From NCBI RefSeq assembly GCF_900167345.1, contig NZ_FUXB01000017.1, positions 1-64,000 of the forward strand: a stretch of 64,000 bases of DNA, written 5' to 3'. Made by a program: the position numbers and the translations under genes. The stretch is from Vibrio cincinnatiensis DSM 19608 (GTDB lineage: Bacteria > Pseudomonadota > Gammaproteobacteria > Enterobacterales > Vibrionaceae). How positions within the stretch are numbered: position 1 is the first letter of the stretch; every line of letters starts with the position of its first letter. Below are positions 1 to 8,312 of this stretch, in pieces. The notes beneath the pieces are model-generated. The model ran no database searches, was not told the DNA's origin, and was given only the letters and a program-made list of their open reading frames with translations.

Positions 1-273
1 CAGATGTTCGATAAGTTGCATGGTTTGCCCAGCAGAAAGTCGGCTTTGGCTGCCACCATTTTCAGGCTTAAGTTTTTCAGAGAGAACATAATCACTGAGA
101 TGACGAGCAACGGTCGATTCGTGAATACGAAGAGCTTGAGAAATCATCGCCTGGCTCCAACCTTCAGACGCAAGTAAAACCGCTTTGATGCGGTCACGCA
201 CTCGCCCATCACGAGTTGAATCGTGCATCTGTTCGAGTTGTTGTTTCTGTTGAGAAGTCAGTATTATTTTCAT
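1..273 (-). CDS. IS630-family transposase, N-terminal part (cut by window edge)
   Basis: Ninety-one codons are visible and stay open to the edge. The product begins MKIILTSQQKQQLEQMHDST and continues with a helix-turn-helix of the IS630 type: a basic stretch RDGRVRDRIKAVLLASEGWS, then MISQALRIHESTVARHLSDY, then SEKLKPENGGSQSRLSAGQT, which is typical of the link towards the DDE catalytic domain. That catalytic domain would lie further left, so whether the transposase is intact cannot be judged. It is transcribed away from the regulator that the element interrupts. Confidence 0.85.
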   Translation of the reverse strand, partial: MKIILTSQQKQQLEQMHDSTRDGRVRDRIKAVLLASEGWSQAMISQALRIHESTVARHLSDYVLSEKLKPENGGSQSRLSAGQTMQLIEHL

Positions 274-331
274 GGTGTGTAGCATGATCCTGATTTTATG
301 AAAAATCAAGCATCTTCAATGATCACGGGTA
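1..331 (-). mobile_element. IS630-family insertion element, one end only
   Basis: The left edge carries the 5' part of an IS630-type transposase gene and about 55 bases of non-coding element end beyond its start codon. The inner boundary is placed where the reading frame of the neighbouring regulator is suddenly lost, at a TA-rich stretch (tatata), which fits the TA target preference known for IS630/Tc1-mariner elements. The other terminus lies outside the window, so the inverted repeats and the exact boundary could not be checked. Confidence 0.65.
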
Positions 332-616
332 TATAATTATTTCATTGTTTTCCATTTGTAGTAGTAATACTTTTCGGAGTTGACTGATATATTGGTTGAG
401 TGAACTGTATGAACCTTTGAGTCCAAATTTGTCCCATGCTTCGGTAAGTAAAATATCTTTTTCTATGGGTGAGCCTTGATGTTTAATCAATAGTTCTAGA
501 AGGCGATTAGCCGTTGGCGTTAATGAAATAGATTCATCATCAGAAGGAGCATCTATTCTACGTAGTGTCCCATCACTCGAATTATAAAGGACTACATTAT
601 TAATTAGTGTTTTCAT
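323..616 (-). pseudogene. Winged-helix (OmpR/ToxR-type) regulator fragment truncated by the IS
   Basis: The 97-residue product is a near-complete trans_reg_C winged-helix domain: an N-terminal beta part (residues about 5-25), then LTPTANRLLELLIKHQGSPI and DILLTEAWDKFGLKGSYSSL leading to the recognition helix around NQYISQLRKVL. Family members finish with a hairpin of the form 'ii-T-IP-x-x-G-Y'. Here the frame runs only to EIIIYP and then stops inside the element end, so the wing hairpin and any membrane or sensor part are missing. ToxR/CadC-like proteins are usually 200-500 residues long. Whether it was a membrane-bound ToxR-type or a soluble regulator cannot be told. Confidence 0.7.
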
Positions 617-1045
617 TTTCCATATTTAATCCATGTTAATGAGTTCTATTATAGCAAGTTTCTGATTATCAACAAAAGATCTTGATTCAATCTTTGAAAA
701 CTTATAGTTAAATGTCAAATTAATTTAGAATGGTTCTTATTACACATAGGGGGTTATGTGATCCAGCTATTAGATTTCCTAGTTTCTATTCACTGTAAAA
801 ATCCTGCTTTTAGCTTTTCTAAATGGGCGGCCACCTTGGCAATTCATGATCGAGATCTCATTATTCATCCCTCTATTTTTTGGAGTTAGTTTATTAAAAA
901 AACATAAAAAACAGGATTAAATACTTAAATTTAAGTTAATGTCTTTATAAGGTTCTACTTGTAGGGGTTTTCCGATATCTTTTTCATAACGAAATGAACA
1001 CACGAAATAGTGTGTCGACTGTCTTCAAATCGATAGGTGATACAT
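617..1045. other. AT-rich intergenic region without a recognised gene
   Basis: No convincing reading frame is present. It contains a small perfect inverted repeat, CACATA-gggggt-TATGTG (about 744-761), and poly-A/T stretches near 890-915. It probably holds the promoters of the broken regulator and of the EAL gene, but no clear -35/-10 pair was assigned. Confidence 0.5.
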
Positions 1046-1783
1046 ATGAACCGCTCAATAATAAACTCACACATCATTAACAACATTAGAGCCACGATTC
1101 CTTTCTTTCGTGGTTTGAAGTTTGAACCTATTGTTGAACTGGATAACCTTTCAGTTGTCGCATATGAAATGCTTTCTTTGTGTGATGCTAACATCGATGT
1201 TGAAGAGAGTTTTAACTCGTTAGATATGAATAGAAAAAGAGAACTTTTTAATCATCAACTCAATTTAACCAATGTCATTAATGACAAAAGAGTGTTTATC
1301 AATTTACCCGTCAGTGAAATATTACGTAGCGATTTTATCTTGGAAATTAAACGGACAAATATTGCGCCGGCCGCATTATCGATTGAGTTACAAAATTTAC
1401 CGGACATTTATCAGTTTTCTGATATCGAACTGAATGAGTTTAAGTATCAAGTGAAAAAGTTACAGGCACTGGGTGTTGAACTTTGGTTAGATGATCTGGA
1501 TGAAGAGCTTATCGAGTATTTTTTCCATCTGGATGTTGTTTTTTATGGTGGGAAAATTGATAAAATAACTTTTTGGTCATTACGTAAAAATAAAAAATTA
1601 CTGAATTTTTTGATCATGAGATGTAATCTAATATGTGACAAGGTTCTTATTGAAGGAATAGAAAGCGATTCAGATTTAAAACTGATTCGAGCCACTAAAG
1701 CCGATTATGCACAGGGTTTTTATTGGCCTGCTACGTGCTGTTTAGATGATTCTGCTGACTGTTTCTTTGATGAGGCGGCTTAA
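1046..1783 (+). CDS. Stand-alone EAL-domain protein (c-di-GMP phosphodiesterase-like)
   Basis: The whole 245-residue product is one EAL domain with no GGDEF, PAS or membrane segment, so it would be cytosolic. Recognisable motifs, in order: FEPIVELD, YEML (the EAL signature with A changed to M), FINLP, LSIEL, LWLDDLDEE (normally DDFG), GGKIDK, LIEGIES and YAQGFYWP. The acidic, Asn, Lys and Gln positions that usually hold metal and substrate therefore look largely kept, although the flanking residues are divergent. The family hydrolyses cyclic di-GMP to pGpG. Some divergent members instead only bind protein partners (YdiV type). ATG at 1046 was chosen because AGGTG lies six bases upstream; an in-frame GTG nine bases earlier is the alternative. 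The gene is monocistronic. Activity is uncertain. Confidence 0.8.
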   Translation: MNRSIINSHIINNIRATIPFFRGLKFEPIVELDNLSVVAYEMLSLCDANIDVEESFNSLDMNRKRELFNHQLNLTNVINDKRVFINLPVSEILRSDFILEIKRTNIAPAALSIELQNLPDIYQFSDIELNEFKYQVKKLQALGVELWLDDLDEELIEYFFHLDVVFYGGKIDKITFWSLRKNKKLLNFLIMRCNLICDKVLIEGIESDSDLKLIRATKADYAQGFYWPATCCLDDSADCFFDEAA

Positions 1784-1967
1784 GTACGTCGAGAAGAATA
1801 AACTCTCTCTGTGACATGGAGCCTTAGTATCAAGTTTGAAGTGCAACGATCTTAAACAGAGCAATATGAAGTGCGTGATCAATTGTTGGGGAATTGCGCG
1901 ATTTGCTGTCTATCTATACGGAGTGGTGTGTTTCTTAACCATTTGATTGCTTGAAGTAAATTTTTTA

Positions 1968-1995
1968 TTGACCTTACGGCTGAATACGTTAAAGT
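1968..1995 (+). promoter_or_regulatory. Probable promoter of the tRNA-Leu/tRNA-Cys pair
   Basis: TTGACC and TAAAGT are separated by 16 bases and followed by a GC-rich stretch (ACGCCTC), as is usual for stable-RNA promoters with a discriminator. It lies about 60 bases before the first tRNA. The -10 match is only four of six. Confidence 0.45.
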
Positions 1996-2054
1996 ACGCC
2001 TCGTTCCCAAGAGAAACAGGGAACAGATAGTGTGAGCCTGTCGCAATACGCGTT

Positions 2055-2141
2055 GCCCTGGTGGTGAAATTGGTAGACACAAGGGATTTAAAATCCCTCG
2101 ACTTTCGAGTCGTGCCGGTTCAAGTCCGGCCCGGGGCACCA
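2055..2141 (+). tRNA. tRNA-Leu (anticodon UAA)
   Basis: The 87-base gene has acceptor arms GCCCTGG/CCGGGGC that pair fully (one G-U), an encoded CCA end, a long variable arm as expected for leucine tRNA, and a TpsiC arm GCCGG-TTCAAGT-CCGGC. The anticodon loop is TTTAAAA, giving UAA. It is the first of two tRNA genes in one transcription unit. Confidence 0.96.
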
Positions 2142-2158
2142 TCTATCGAGATGTAAAA

Positions 2159-2232
2159 GGCGCGTTGGCAGAGTGGCCATGCAGCGGATTGCAAATCCGT
2201 GGACCTCGGTTCGACTCCGGGACGCGCCTCCA
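2159..2232 (+). tRNA. tRNA-Cys (anticodon GCA)
   Basis: The 74-base gene has acceptor arms GGCGCGT/ACGCGCC, discriminator U, encoded CCA, a TTCGACT TpsiC loop, and anticodon GCA within GGATTGCAAATCC. It closely resembles the E. coli tRNA-Cys. It follows tRNA-Leu by 17 bases and is closed by a terminator. Confidence 0.96.
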
Positions 2233-2242
2233 TCTTTATCCT

Positions 2243-2266
2243 AACCAGCATTCTGCTGGTTTTTTT
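2243..2266 (+). terminator. Rho-independent terminator of the tRNA operon
   Basis: AACCAGCA-TTC-TGCTGGTT forms a perfect stem and runs into seven T residues. Confidence 0.9.
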
Positions 2267-2425
2267 GTTTTTATCGTCTTTGTTACTTTTATGGGTAGAG
2301 CCTTGCTATCCATTGTATGCTTTCGTCATCGTGATCCTTTATCGATAAGAACAACGTTTCTTCGCTTAACGCTTAGCCTGATTGCAGGCTAAGCGTTTGC
2401 TGGCTTTATATTCGTTATGGGGATA

Positions 2426-4030
2426 TTAATGATAGAGTGCTTGTTCGGTTCTTAAGCCTTGGATCAAGCTGACACACATCAGCAGTAAAACAAAGCTAAA
2501 CGGTAGAGCGGTGGCGACAACGCCAGATTGAAGCGCTTGCAGAGCTTCTGATCCTCCGACCCACAGCATAACGGCGGCGATAGCGCCTCCGATCGTGGCC
2601 CAAAAAATACGTTGTAGCACCGGAGCATCGACTTTTCCGCCTGCGGTAATACTGTCGATCACTAGGGAGCCTGAGTCGGCAGAGGTAATAAAGAAAATTA
2701 AGATCAATCCAATCGAAATAATGGAGATGATGCTACCCAAGGGTAATTGTTCATAAACATGGAACAGCGTTAATGAAATATCCGTCAGTCCATGAGCGCC
2801 CAATTCACCAATGTGATTGGCAACTTGATCGAGCGCAACACCGCCAAAAACAGCCATCCAAATCAGAATCAGTAAGGTTGGAATAAAAACAACGGCGAGA
2901 ATAAATTCACGAACAGTTCGTCCTCTTGATACTCGTGCGATAAACATACCGACAAATGGTGACCATGAGATCCACCATGCCCAGTAGAAGACGGTCCAAC
3001 CATGCATCCAGATTTCATCCTCACGGCCATGCGGGTTACTTAAAGGAATGATGTTTTCAATATATGCCATGAATGTGTCAGGAATGGATTGAAGTGTGGT
3101 ATCAAAGCTGACCATGATCATAAAAATCAGTAGTGCAAAAGCAAGCAGCATGTTGATGTTACTGAGTACTTTAACGCCACCATTGATCCCTCGAAACACG
3201 GAGATAATGGCAATTAATGTCACAAATACAATGACGGTAAATTGCATACCGATGCCACCATTCGTGCCAAAGATGTAGTTAATACCACTGGTGGCTTGTT
3301 GTGCTCCCAAACCTAATGAGGTAGCGAGTCCAAACAAGGTGGCCAATACGGCCATAATATCAATGATGTGTCCTAGCCACCCCCAAGCGCGATCACCAAA
3401 AATAGGGTAAAACACGGAACGAATAGAAAGAGGAAGCCCTTTGTTAAAGGCAAAGAAACCCAGTGATAAAGCAACGATGGCATAAATTGACCACCCATGA
3501 ATTCCCCAGTGGAAGAGGGTAGCCCCCATGGCTAAAGATTGTGCTTCAGGAGTATTGGCTGCCACATTAAATGGGGTTCCCCACCAGTTAGTATAATAGG
3601 CGGTAGGCTCTGCCACACTCCAGAACAACAAACCAATCCCCATTCCCGCGGCAAAAAGCATCGAGAGCCAGGATAGGCGTGAATGATCCGGTGTCGCTTC
3701 TTTCCCTCCTAAGCGAATTTTACCCAAGGGGGAGACCATCAAAACTAAAGCAAAAAATAAAAAGAAGTTGGTTATCCACATAAAGAAAGCATCAAATTCT
3801 TGAATGATGCCGTTTTTCAGTGTGTCGAGCATTTCTTTCGCTGTTGAAGGGCCGACCCAAATGACGGAAAGTAAGAAGAAAAGGATCAATCCGGCGCTGA
3901 TACCAAAAACAGGGTTATGAACGTCAAACCCCCATTTCTGCACGTTATCTTGTCCCACCCGATAGTCGGTGGTTTCTATACTGTATTTTTTTAATGCGTC
4001 TTCCATTGTATGACTCAATCGGTTTCGCAT
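2426..4030 (-). CDS. BCCT-family osmolyte (betaine/choline-type) transporter
   Basis: The 534-residue inner-membrane protein has about twelve hydrophobic segments and the hallmark BCCT motifs. These are the glycine-rich GMGIGLLFWSVAEP (near residue 130), which in Na+-coupled members forms the sodium/substrate site, and the Trp-rich FYWAWWISWSPFVGMFIAR followed by SRGRTVREF (near residue 350), the aromatic substrate box and family signature. The family imports glycine betaine, choline, carnitine, ectoine or DMSP. The GMGIG form points to Na+-driven compatible-solute uptake rather than carnitine/butyrobetaine exchange, but the substrate cannot be read from sequence. The C-terminal tail is short, without the long regulatory extension of BetP. 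The start has no strong ribosome site; Met9 is an alternative. Monocistronic. Confidence 0.9.
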   Translation of the reverse strand: MRNRLSHTMEDALKKYSIETTDYRVGQDNVQKWGFDVHNPVFGISAGLILFFLLSVIWVGPSTAKEMLDTLKNGIIQEFDAFFMWITNFFLFFALVLMVSPLGKIRLGGKEATPDHSRLSWLSMLFAAGMGIGLLFWSVAEPTAYYTNWWGTPFNVAANTPEAQSLAMGATLFHWGIHGWSIYAIVALSLGFFAFNKGLPLSIRSVFYPIFGDRAWGWLGHIIDIMAVLATLFGLATSLGLGAQQATSGINYIFGTNGGIGMQFTVIVFVTLIAIISVFRGINGGVKVLSNINMLLAFALLIFMIMVSFDTTLQSIPDTFMAYIENIIPLSNPHGREDEIWMHGWTVFYWAWWISWSPFVGMFIARVSRGRTVREFILAVVFIPTLLILIWMAVFGGVALDQVANHIGELGAHGLTDISLTLFHVYEQLPLGSIISIISIGLILIFFITSADSGSLVIDSITAGGKVDAPVLQRIFWATIGGAIAAVMLWVGGSEALQALQSGVVATALPFSFVLLLMCVSLIQGLRTEQALYH

Positions 4031-4350
4031 TCGTCACTTTTCTACCTTTAGAGAAGTGATGAATACGTTAAAGGTGAATTTAATGTTTAGAGTACAAAGC
4101 GTTTATTTTTCCTCATTATACGTATTTTCCTTATTTCATCTAGAGTTTTATTCTTGGTTGAGTGGAAATACATTAATAAAAGTATGTGTACGAATGATTT
4201 TATTGGTGTGTGGAGCAATGAGAAACCTTTGCCGATAAAGAGAGGATTCAGTTGGATGGGGATATTGATGAGTTCTTTTTTTTCCAAATAGTAAGTTAAT
4301 GAGATGTGTACGGAGTTTTCATACCTTAAATAAGCGAAATAAGGTGCTTA

Positions 4351-4365
4351 TACCCCTTTAGGGTA
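4351..4365 (+). promoter_or_regulatory. NarL/NarP-like inverted heptamers upstream of nirB
   Basis: TACCCCTTTAGGGTA is an inverted pair resembling NarL/NarP heptamers, although the spacer is one base rather than the canonical two. Its centre is about 28.5 bases upstream of the FNR-like site centre, matching the -69.5/-41.5 arrangement known for E. coli nirB. This suggests nitrate/nitrite control of the operon. Confidence 0.5.
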
Positions 4366-4379
4366 GTTTGAAGTGGTAA

Positions 4380-4393
4380 TTGATTTACATCAT
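4380..4393 (+). promoter_or_regulatory. FNR-like site of the nirBDC-cobA promoter
   Basis: TTGAT-TTAC-ATCAT matches the FNR consensus TTGAT-N4-ATCAA at nine of ten positions. A class II position would put transcription start near 4428, and AACAAT at 4416-4421 is a fair -10 element. Anaerobic activation of the nitrite reductase operon is the likely role. Confidence 0.7.
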
Positions 4394-4459
4394 TAACTCA
4401 TTTTCTTTCATAACCAACAATTCTGACTTAATGACAAAGACAGTTACCTAGGAATCCGT

Positions 4460-7036
4460 ATGAGCAAGTTGAAGCTAGTGATTATCGGTAATGGCATGGT
4501 TGGCCATCGCTATATCGAAGATCTTGTGGAGAAAATGGACACATCACAAGTTGATGTGACGGTTTTCTGTGAAGAACCTCGAATCGCTTATGATCGCGTC
4601 CATCTTTCCTCCTATTTTTCCCATCATACCGCCGAAGAATTATCACTGGTGAAAACGGGTTTCTATGAAAAGCATGGGATAACCGTACATGTTGGCGAAC
4701 GAGCAATGAATATTAATCGTGAGCAGCGTGTGGTTTATTCTCAGACTGGGCGAGAAGTTCAGTATGATAAGTTGATTCTCGCAACGGGGTCTTATCCGTT
4801 TGTCCCCGCAATAAAGGGCAATGATAGTAAAGATTGCTTTGTTTACCGCACGATTGAAGATCTTAAAGCGATTGAAGCCTGTGCCCAAAAAAGTCGTAGT
4901 GGTGCTGTTGTTGGTGGCGGTTTATTGGGACTTGAGGCTGCTGGTGCATTAAAAGCGTTAGGGGTGGAAACCCATGTTGTTGAATTTGCCCCAGTGTTAA
5001 TGGCCGAGCAGTTGGATCAGCAAGGTGGCCTGCAATTACGCAATAAAATTGAACGTATGGGCGTGCGTGTTCATACCAGTAAAAACACCTTAGAAATTAT
5101 GGCGCAGGGTGAGCAAGCACGTAATACCATGCAATTTGCGGATGGCTCTGCACTGGAAGTGGACTTTATTGTCTTCTCCACGGGAATTCGGCCACAAGAT
5201 AAACTTGCTCGTCAGATGGGCTTAGAGATTGCTCCTCGCGGGGGGATTGCGATTAACGATCATTGCCAAACGTCCGACCCTGATATTTACGCGATTGGTG
5301 AGTGCGCCTCTTGGAATCAAACCTTTTTTGGCCTTGTCGCTCCCGGCTACAAAATGGCAACGGTGGCGGTTGATCACCTTGTGGGGAATGACAGTCTCTT
5401 TTCTGGTGCCGACATGAGCGCCAAGTTGAAACTGCTGGGTGTCAAAGTGGGTTCAATCGGTGATGCGAATGGACGAACGCCGGGCTGTAAAAGCTATGTG
5501 TATCAAAATGAAGAACAAGAAGTTTATAAACGAATTATTGTCTCGGAAGATGGTAAGAAATTGCTAGGGGCTGTCATGGTCGGAGATACCTCCGATTATG
5601 GTGATTTATTACAATTAAAGCTCAATGGTATTGAGCTGCCGAAACACCCCGATACCTTAATTCTTCCAGCCCATGCGGGTGCTGAAAAGCCGGCACTCGG
5701 TGCGGATGCGTTACCTGACAGCGCGGTCATTTGTTCTTGTTTTGATGTAACAAAAGCCAAAATTGCTCAAGCGGTTGCCGAGGGGTGCCATACTTTAGCT
5801 CAAGTGAAACAAGCCACTGGTGCAGGAACCGGTTGTGGCGGATGTTTACCACTCGTTACCTCTGTGCTAAATGCGGAGCTTGCGAAATCTGGAGTGGAAA
5901 TCAAAAATCACCTTTGTGAACATTTTGGGTATTCTCGTCAAGAACTGTTTCACCTCATCCGTATTGAAGGGATTAAAAGTTTCGATGAACTATTGGCGAA
6001 ACATGGGCAAGGCTATGGTTGTGAAGTGTGCAAGCCGACCATTGGTTCTATGCTGGCTTCATGTTGGGGAGAGCATGTTCTTAATCCGTCATTAGTCTCA
6101 TTACAAGATACGAATGATAACTTTTTAGGCAATATGCAAAAAGATGGCACCTATTCGGTGATTCCGAGAATGGCGGGTGGGGAAGTGACGCCACAAGCTC
6201 TAGCGGCACTCGCTCAGGTAGCAGAGCAATATCATCTTTACACCAAAATCACTGGGGCGCAGCGTATCGGTTTATTTGGAGCGCAGAAAGATGATCTCCC
6301 TGCTATTTGGCAGCAATTGATTGATGCAGGTTTTGAAACGGGTCAAGCTTATGCGAAGGCACTACGCATGGCCAAAACCTGTGTTGGCTCTACCTGGTGC
6401 CGCTTTGGGGTGCAAGACAGTGTGGGGTTAGGGGTTTTAATCGAGAATCGTTATAAAGGTATTCGTACCCCACATAAAATGAAGTTTGGCGTGTCTGGCT
6501 GCACTCGAGAGTGTGCAGAAGCGCAAGGCAAAGATATCGGTATTATTGCGACTGACGCGGGCTGGAATCTGTATGTGGGCGGGAATGGCGGAATGAAACC
6601 TCGTCATGCTGATCTGCTTGTAACCGATCTGGACCAAGCGACACTGTTACAATACATCGACCGTTTTATGATGTTCTACATCCGAACCGCCGATAAGCTA
6701 CAGCGTACATCGGTATGGCTGGATAATTTAGAAGGCGGTATCGACTACCTACGTGATGTGATCATAAACGATACTTTGGGTATTAACGCTCAGTTGGAAA
6801 CGGATATGGCTCGCTTAGTCGAAGCGTATCGTTGCGAGTGGCAAGAAACCTTAAGCCAACCGGAACAACTGAAGCGTTTTGCTCATTTCATTAACAGCCC
6901 ACAACGTGATGACAATGTTCAGTTTGTGACTGAGCGAGCGCAGCATCGTCCAGCAACCTATGCAGAAAAATACCCGAATGCGCCAGAAAATCAGCGTGGC
7001 GATATTTTACACGTCGCTTTGGAGAGTGAAGTATGA
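4460..7036 (+). CDS. nirB: NADH-dependent assimilatory/detoxifying nitrite reductase, large subunit
   Basis: The cytosolic flavo-siroheme enzyme reduces nitrite to ammonium with NADH. The 858-residue product has the family's normal length and full domain set. An FAD fold starts with GNGMVG, and an NAD-binding site is GGGLLGLEAAGALK (near residue 150). A BFD-like [2Fe-2S] domain has Cys425, Cys427, Cys459 and Cys462. The C-terminal siroheme/[4Fe-4S] half has the four ligands in CVGSTWC (Cys641, Cys647) and SGCTREC (Cys681, Cys685). No key residue is missing. Its stop overlaps the nirD start by four bases (ATGA), so the subunits are translationally coupled. The NarL/NarP- and FNR-like sites upstream point to anaerobic, nitrite-responsive expression. 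Confidence 0.97.
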   Translation: MSKLKLVIIGNGMVGHRYIEDLVEKMDTSQVDVTVFCEEPRIAYDRVHLSSYFSHHTAEELSLVKTGFYEKHGITVHVGERAMNINREQRVVYSQTGREVQYDKLILATGSYPFVPAIKGNDSKDCFVYRTIEDLKAIEACAQKSRSGAVVGGGLLGLEAAGALKALGVETHVVEFAPVLMAEQLDQQGGLQLRNKIERMGVRVHTSKNTLEIMAQGEQARNTMQFADGSALEVDFIVFSTGIRPQDKLARQMGLEIAPRGGIAINDHCQTSDPDIYAIGECASWNQTFFGLVAPGYKMATVAVDHLVGNDSLFSGADMSAKLKLLGVKVGSIGDANGRTPGCKSYVYQNEEQEVYKRIIVSEDGKKLLGAVMVGDTSDYGDLLQLKLNGIELPKHPDTLILPAHAGAEKPALGADALPDSAVICSCFDVTKAKIAQAVAEGCHTLAQVKQATGAGTGCGGCLPLVTSVLNAELAKSGVEIKNHLCEHFGYSRQELFHLIRIEGIKSFDELLAKHGQGYGCEVCKPTIGSMLASCWGEHVLNPSLVSLQDTNDNFLGNMQKDGTYSVIPRMAGGEVTPQALAALAQVAEQYHLYTKITGAQRIGLFGAQKDDLPAIWQQLIDAGFETGQAYAKALRMAKTCVGSTWCRFGVQDSVGLGVLIENRYKGIRTPHKMKFGVSGCTRECAEAQGKDIGIIATDAGWNLYVGGNGGMKPRHADLLVTDLDQATLLQYIDRFMMFYIRTADKLQRTSVWLDNLEGGIDYLRDVIINDTLGINAQLETDMARLVEAYRCEWQETLSQPEQLKRFAHFINSPQRDDNVQFVTERAQHRPATYAEKYPNAPENQRGDILHVALESEV

Positions 7037-7359
7037 ATCAGTGGCTAACCATCTGTGATATTAACGATATTGTTCCAGGAACGGGAGTTTGTGCGCTAGT
7101 TAACCAAGAGCAAGTGGCGATATTTCGCCCTTCTCAAGAACAAAGTGTACTGGCTATCAGTAATCAAGACCCATTTGCTCGTTCTAATGTGTTGTCTCGT
7201 GGCCTGATTTGCGAGCACCAGGATGAACTTTGGGTCGCTAGCCCTTTAAAGAAACAACATTTTCATTTAGCGAGTGGGCGTTGTTTGGAAGATGAACGCT
7301 TTAATGTCAAGGCTTATCAGGCACGGGTGAATAACGGAGTGGTAGAAATCGCGGTTTAA
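7033..7359 (+). CDS. nirD: Nitrite reductase small subunit
   Basis: The 108-residue product is the small partner of NirB, with a Rieske-like fold. As in E. coli NirD, the Cys/His ligands of a true Rieske centre are absent, so it should carry no cluster and act as a structural or assembly subunit. Recognisable segments are the start WLTICDINDIVPGTGVCALV, DPFARSNVLSRGL in the middle and FNVKAYQARVNNGVVEI at the end. It overlaps nirB by four bases. Confidence 0.95.
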   Translation: MNQWLTICDINDIVPGTGVCALVNQEQVAIFRPSQEQSVLAISNQDPFARSNVLSRGLICEHQDELWVASPLKKQHFHLASGRCLEDERFNVKAYQARVNNGVVEIAV

Positions 7360-7365
7360 TGTATT

Positions 7366-7387
7366 CCCCTCCTAAGGTTAGGAGGGG
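7366..7387 (+). other. Strong intercistronic hairpin between nirD and nirC
   Basis: CCCCTCCTAA and TTAGGAGGGG form a perfect ten-base inverted repeat separated by GG. No T-run follows, so it is unlikely to be a simple terminator. It may stabilise the nirBD message or partly attenuate nirC. Confidence 0.6.
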
Positions 7388-7470
7388 CAATAGGGAAAGG
7401 CTTTGTGTGCACCAATGGGTGTTACAGAGTCTTTTGCTATTGATTTTTAATTTTTTCTTAAGGGCACACT

Positions 7471-8283
7471 ATGTCTTACGTTAAACCCGCTGAATTAGTA
7501 CAAACCATGATAAATGTTGGTGAAAGCAAAGTGTTTATGTCTACCCGAGACACTTTGATTCGCAGCATGATGGCAGGGGCTGTTTTAGCCATTGCTGTTG
7601 CCGTGGCGATCACCGCAGCAGTACAAACAGGAGTTCCTCTGGTGGGGGCTTTGGTCTTTCCGGTTGGTTTTTGTATTTTAAACTTAATGGGGTTTGACCT
7701 ATTAACGGGAGTATTTGCATTAGCACCACTGTCTCGCTTTGAAAAAAGAGCCGGTGTCACATGGGGGGGAATATTACGTAACTGGACATTGGTGGGAATT
7801 GGCAATTTAGTGGGGGCTGTTGCGGTTGCATTTTTTGTCGCACTGACTTTTACGATGAACTTTACCCTAGAACCCAATGCAGTCGGACAAGCTTTTATTA
7901 AAGCCTCAACCGCTCGTTCTCTTGGGTTTGCTGAGCATGGCATCAACGGTTGGGTTACCGTGTTTGTGAAAGGCATTCTTTGTAATTGGATGGTGAGTTT
8001 AGGCGTTGTCAGTGCGATGGTTTCGACGTCAGTGAGCGGAAAAATCATGGCGATGTGGTTACCTATTTTTATCTTCTTCGCCTTAGTTTTTGAACATGCT
8101 GTGGTGAATATGTATCTGTTTCCACTGGGTATGATGCTTGGGGCAGACTTTACGATTATGGATTGGTTAGTTTGGAACCAAATTCCAGTGACGTTGGGTA
8201 ACCTTATCGGTGGCCTATTGGTGACTGGGCTGAGTTTATATGTGACGCATGGAAAGACTTTACCACTGCGTCAACGTAAATAA
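7471..8283 (+). CDS. nirC: Nitrite transporter of the formate/nitrite (FNT) family
   Basis: The 270-residue protein has about six membrane helices and the FNT signatures. The N-terminal cytoplasmic helix is followed by the first membrane segments, then RNWTLVGIGNLVGA, KGILCNWMVSLGV (the N-W-M motif after the third channel repeat) and the conserved channel histidine in FEHAVVNMYLFPLGMMLG. The family conducts nitrite or formate through a pentameric pore. Between nirBD and a siroheme methylase gene, nitrite is the natural substrate. AAGGG lies nine bases before the ATG. It is about 110 bases behind nirD, beyond the hairpin, and 29 bases before cobA. Confidence 0.93.
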   Translation: MSYVKPAELVQTMINVGESKVFMSTRDTLIRSMMAGAVLAIAVAVAITAAVQTGVPLVGALVFPVGFCILNLMGFDLLTGVFALAPLSRFEKRAGVTWGGILRNWTLVGIGNLVGAVAVAFFVALTFTMNFTLEPNAVGQAFIKASTARSLGFAEHGINGWVTVFVKGILCNWMVSLGVVSAMVSTSVSGKIMAMWLPIFIFFALVFEHAVVNMYLFPLGMMLGADFTIMDWLVWNQIPVTLGNLIGGLLVTGLSLYVTHGKTLPLRQRK

Positions 8284-8312
8284 TTCATCAGCCATGATCG
8301 AGTGAGGGTGTT

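Noticed and set aside
744..761. CACATA/TATGTG inverted repeat as a terminator or IS remnant
   Set aside because: Stem of only six bases, no T-run, and no gene ending nearby; mentioned only as part of the intergenic region.
1879..2142. Minus-strand frame of 87 residues across tRNA-Leu
   Set aside because: It runs antisense through the tRNA gene and starts with the well-known false tRNA-derived protein MVPRAGLEPARLESRGILNP.
2165..2392. Plus-strand frame of 75 residues starting in tRNA-Cys
   Set aside because: It begins inside the tRNA and reads through the terminator; no ribosome site or protein-like composition.
4056..4287. Short frames in the BCCT-nirB intergenic region, both strands
   Set aside because: Low-complexity hydrophobic or basic products, no ribosome site; the region is better read as promoter DNA.
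7476..8048. Minus-strand frame of 190 residues opposite nirC
   Set aside because: The nirC frame has clear family motifs over its whole length; the opposite frame is a Thr/Ala/Pro-rich shadow without motifs.
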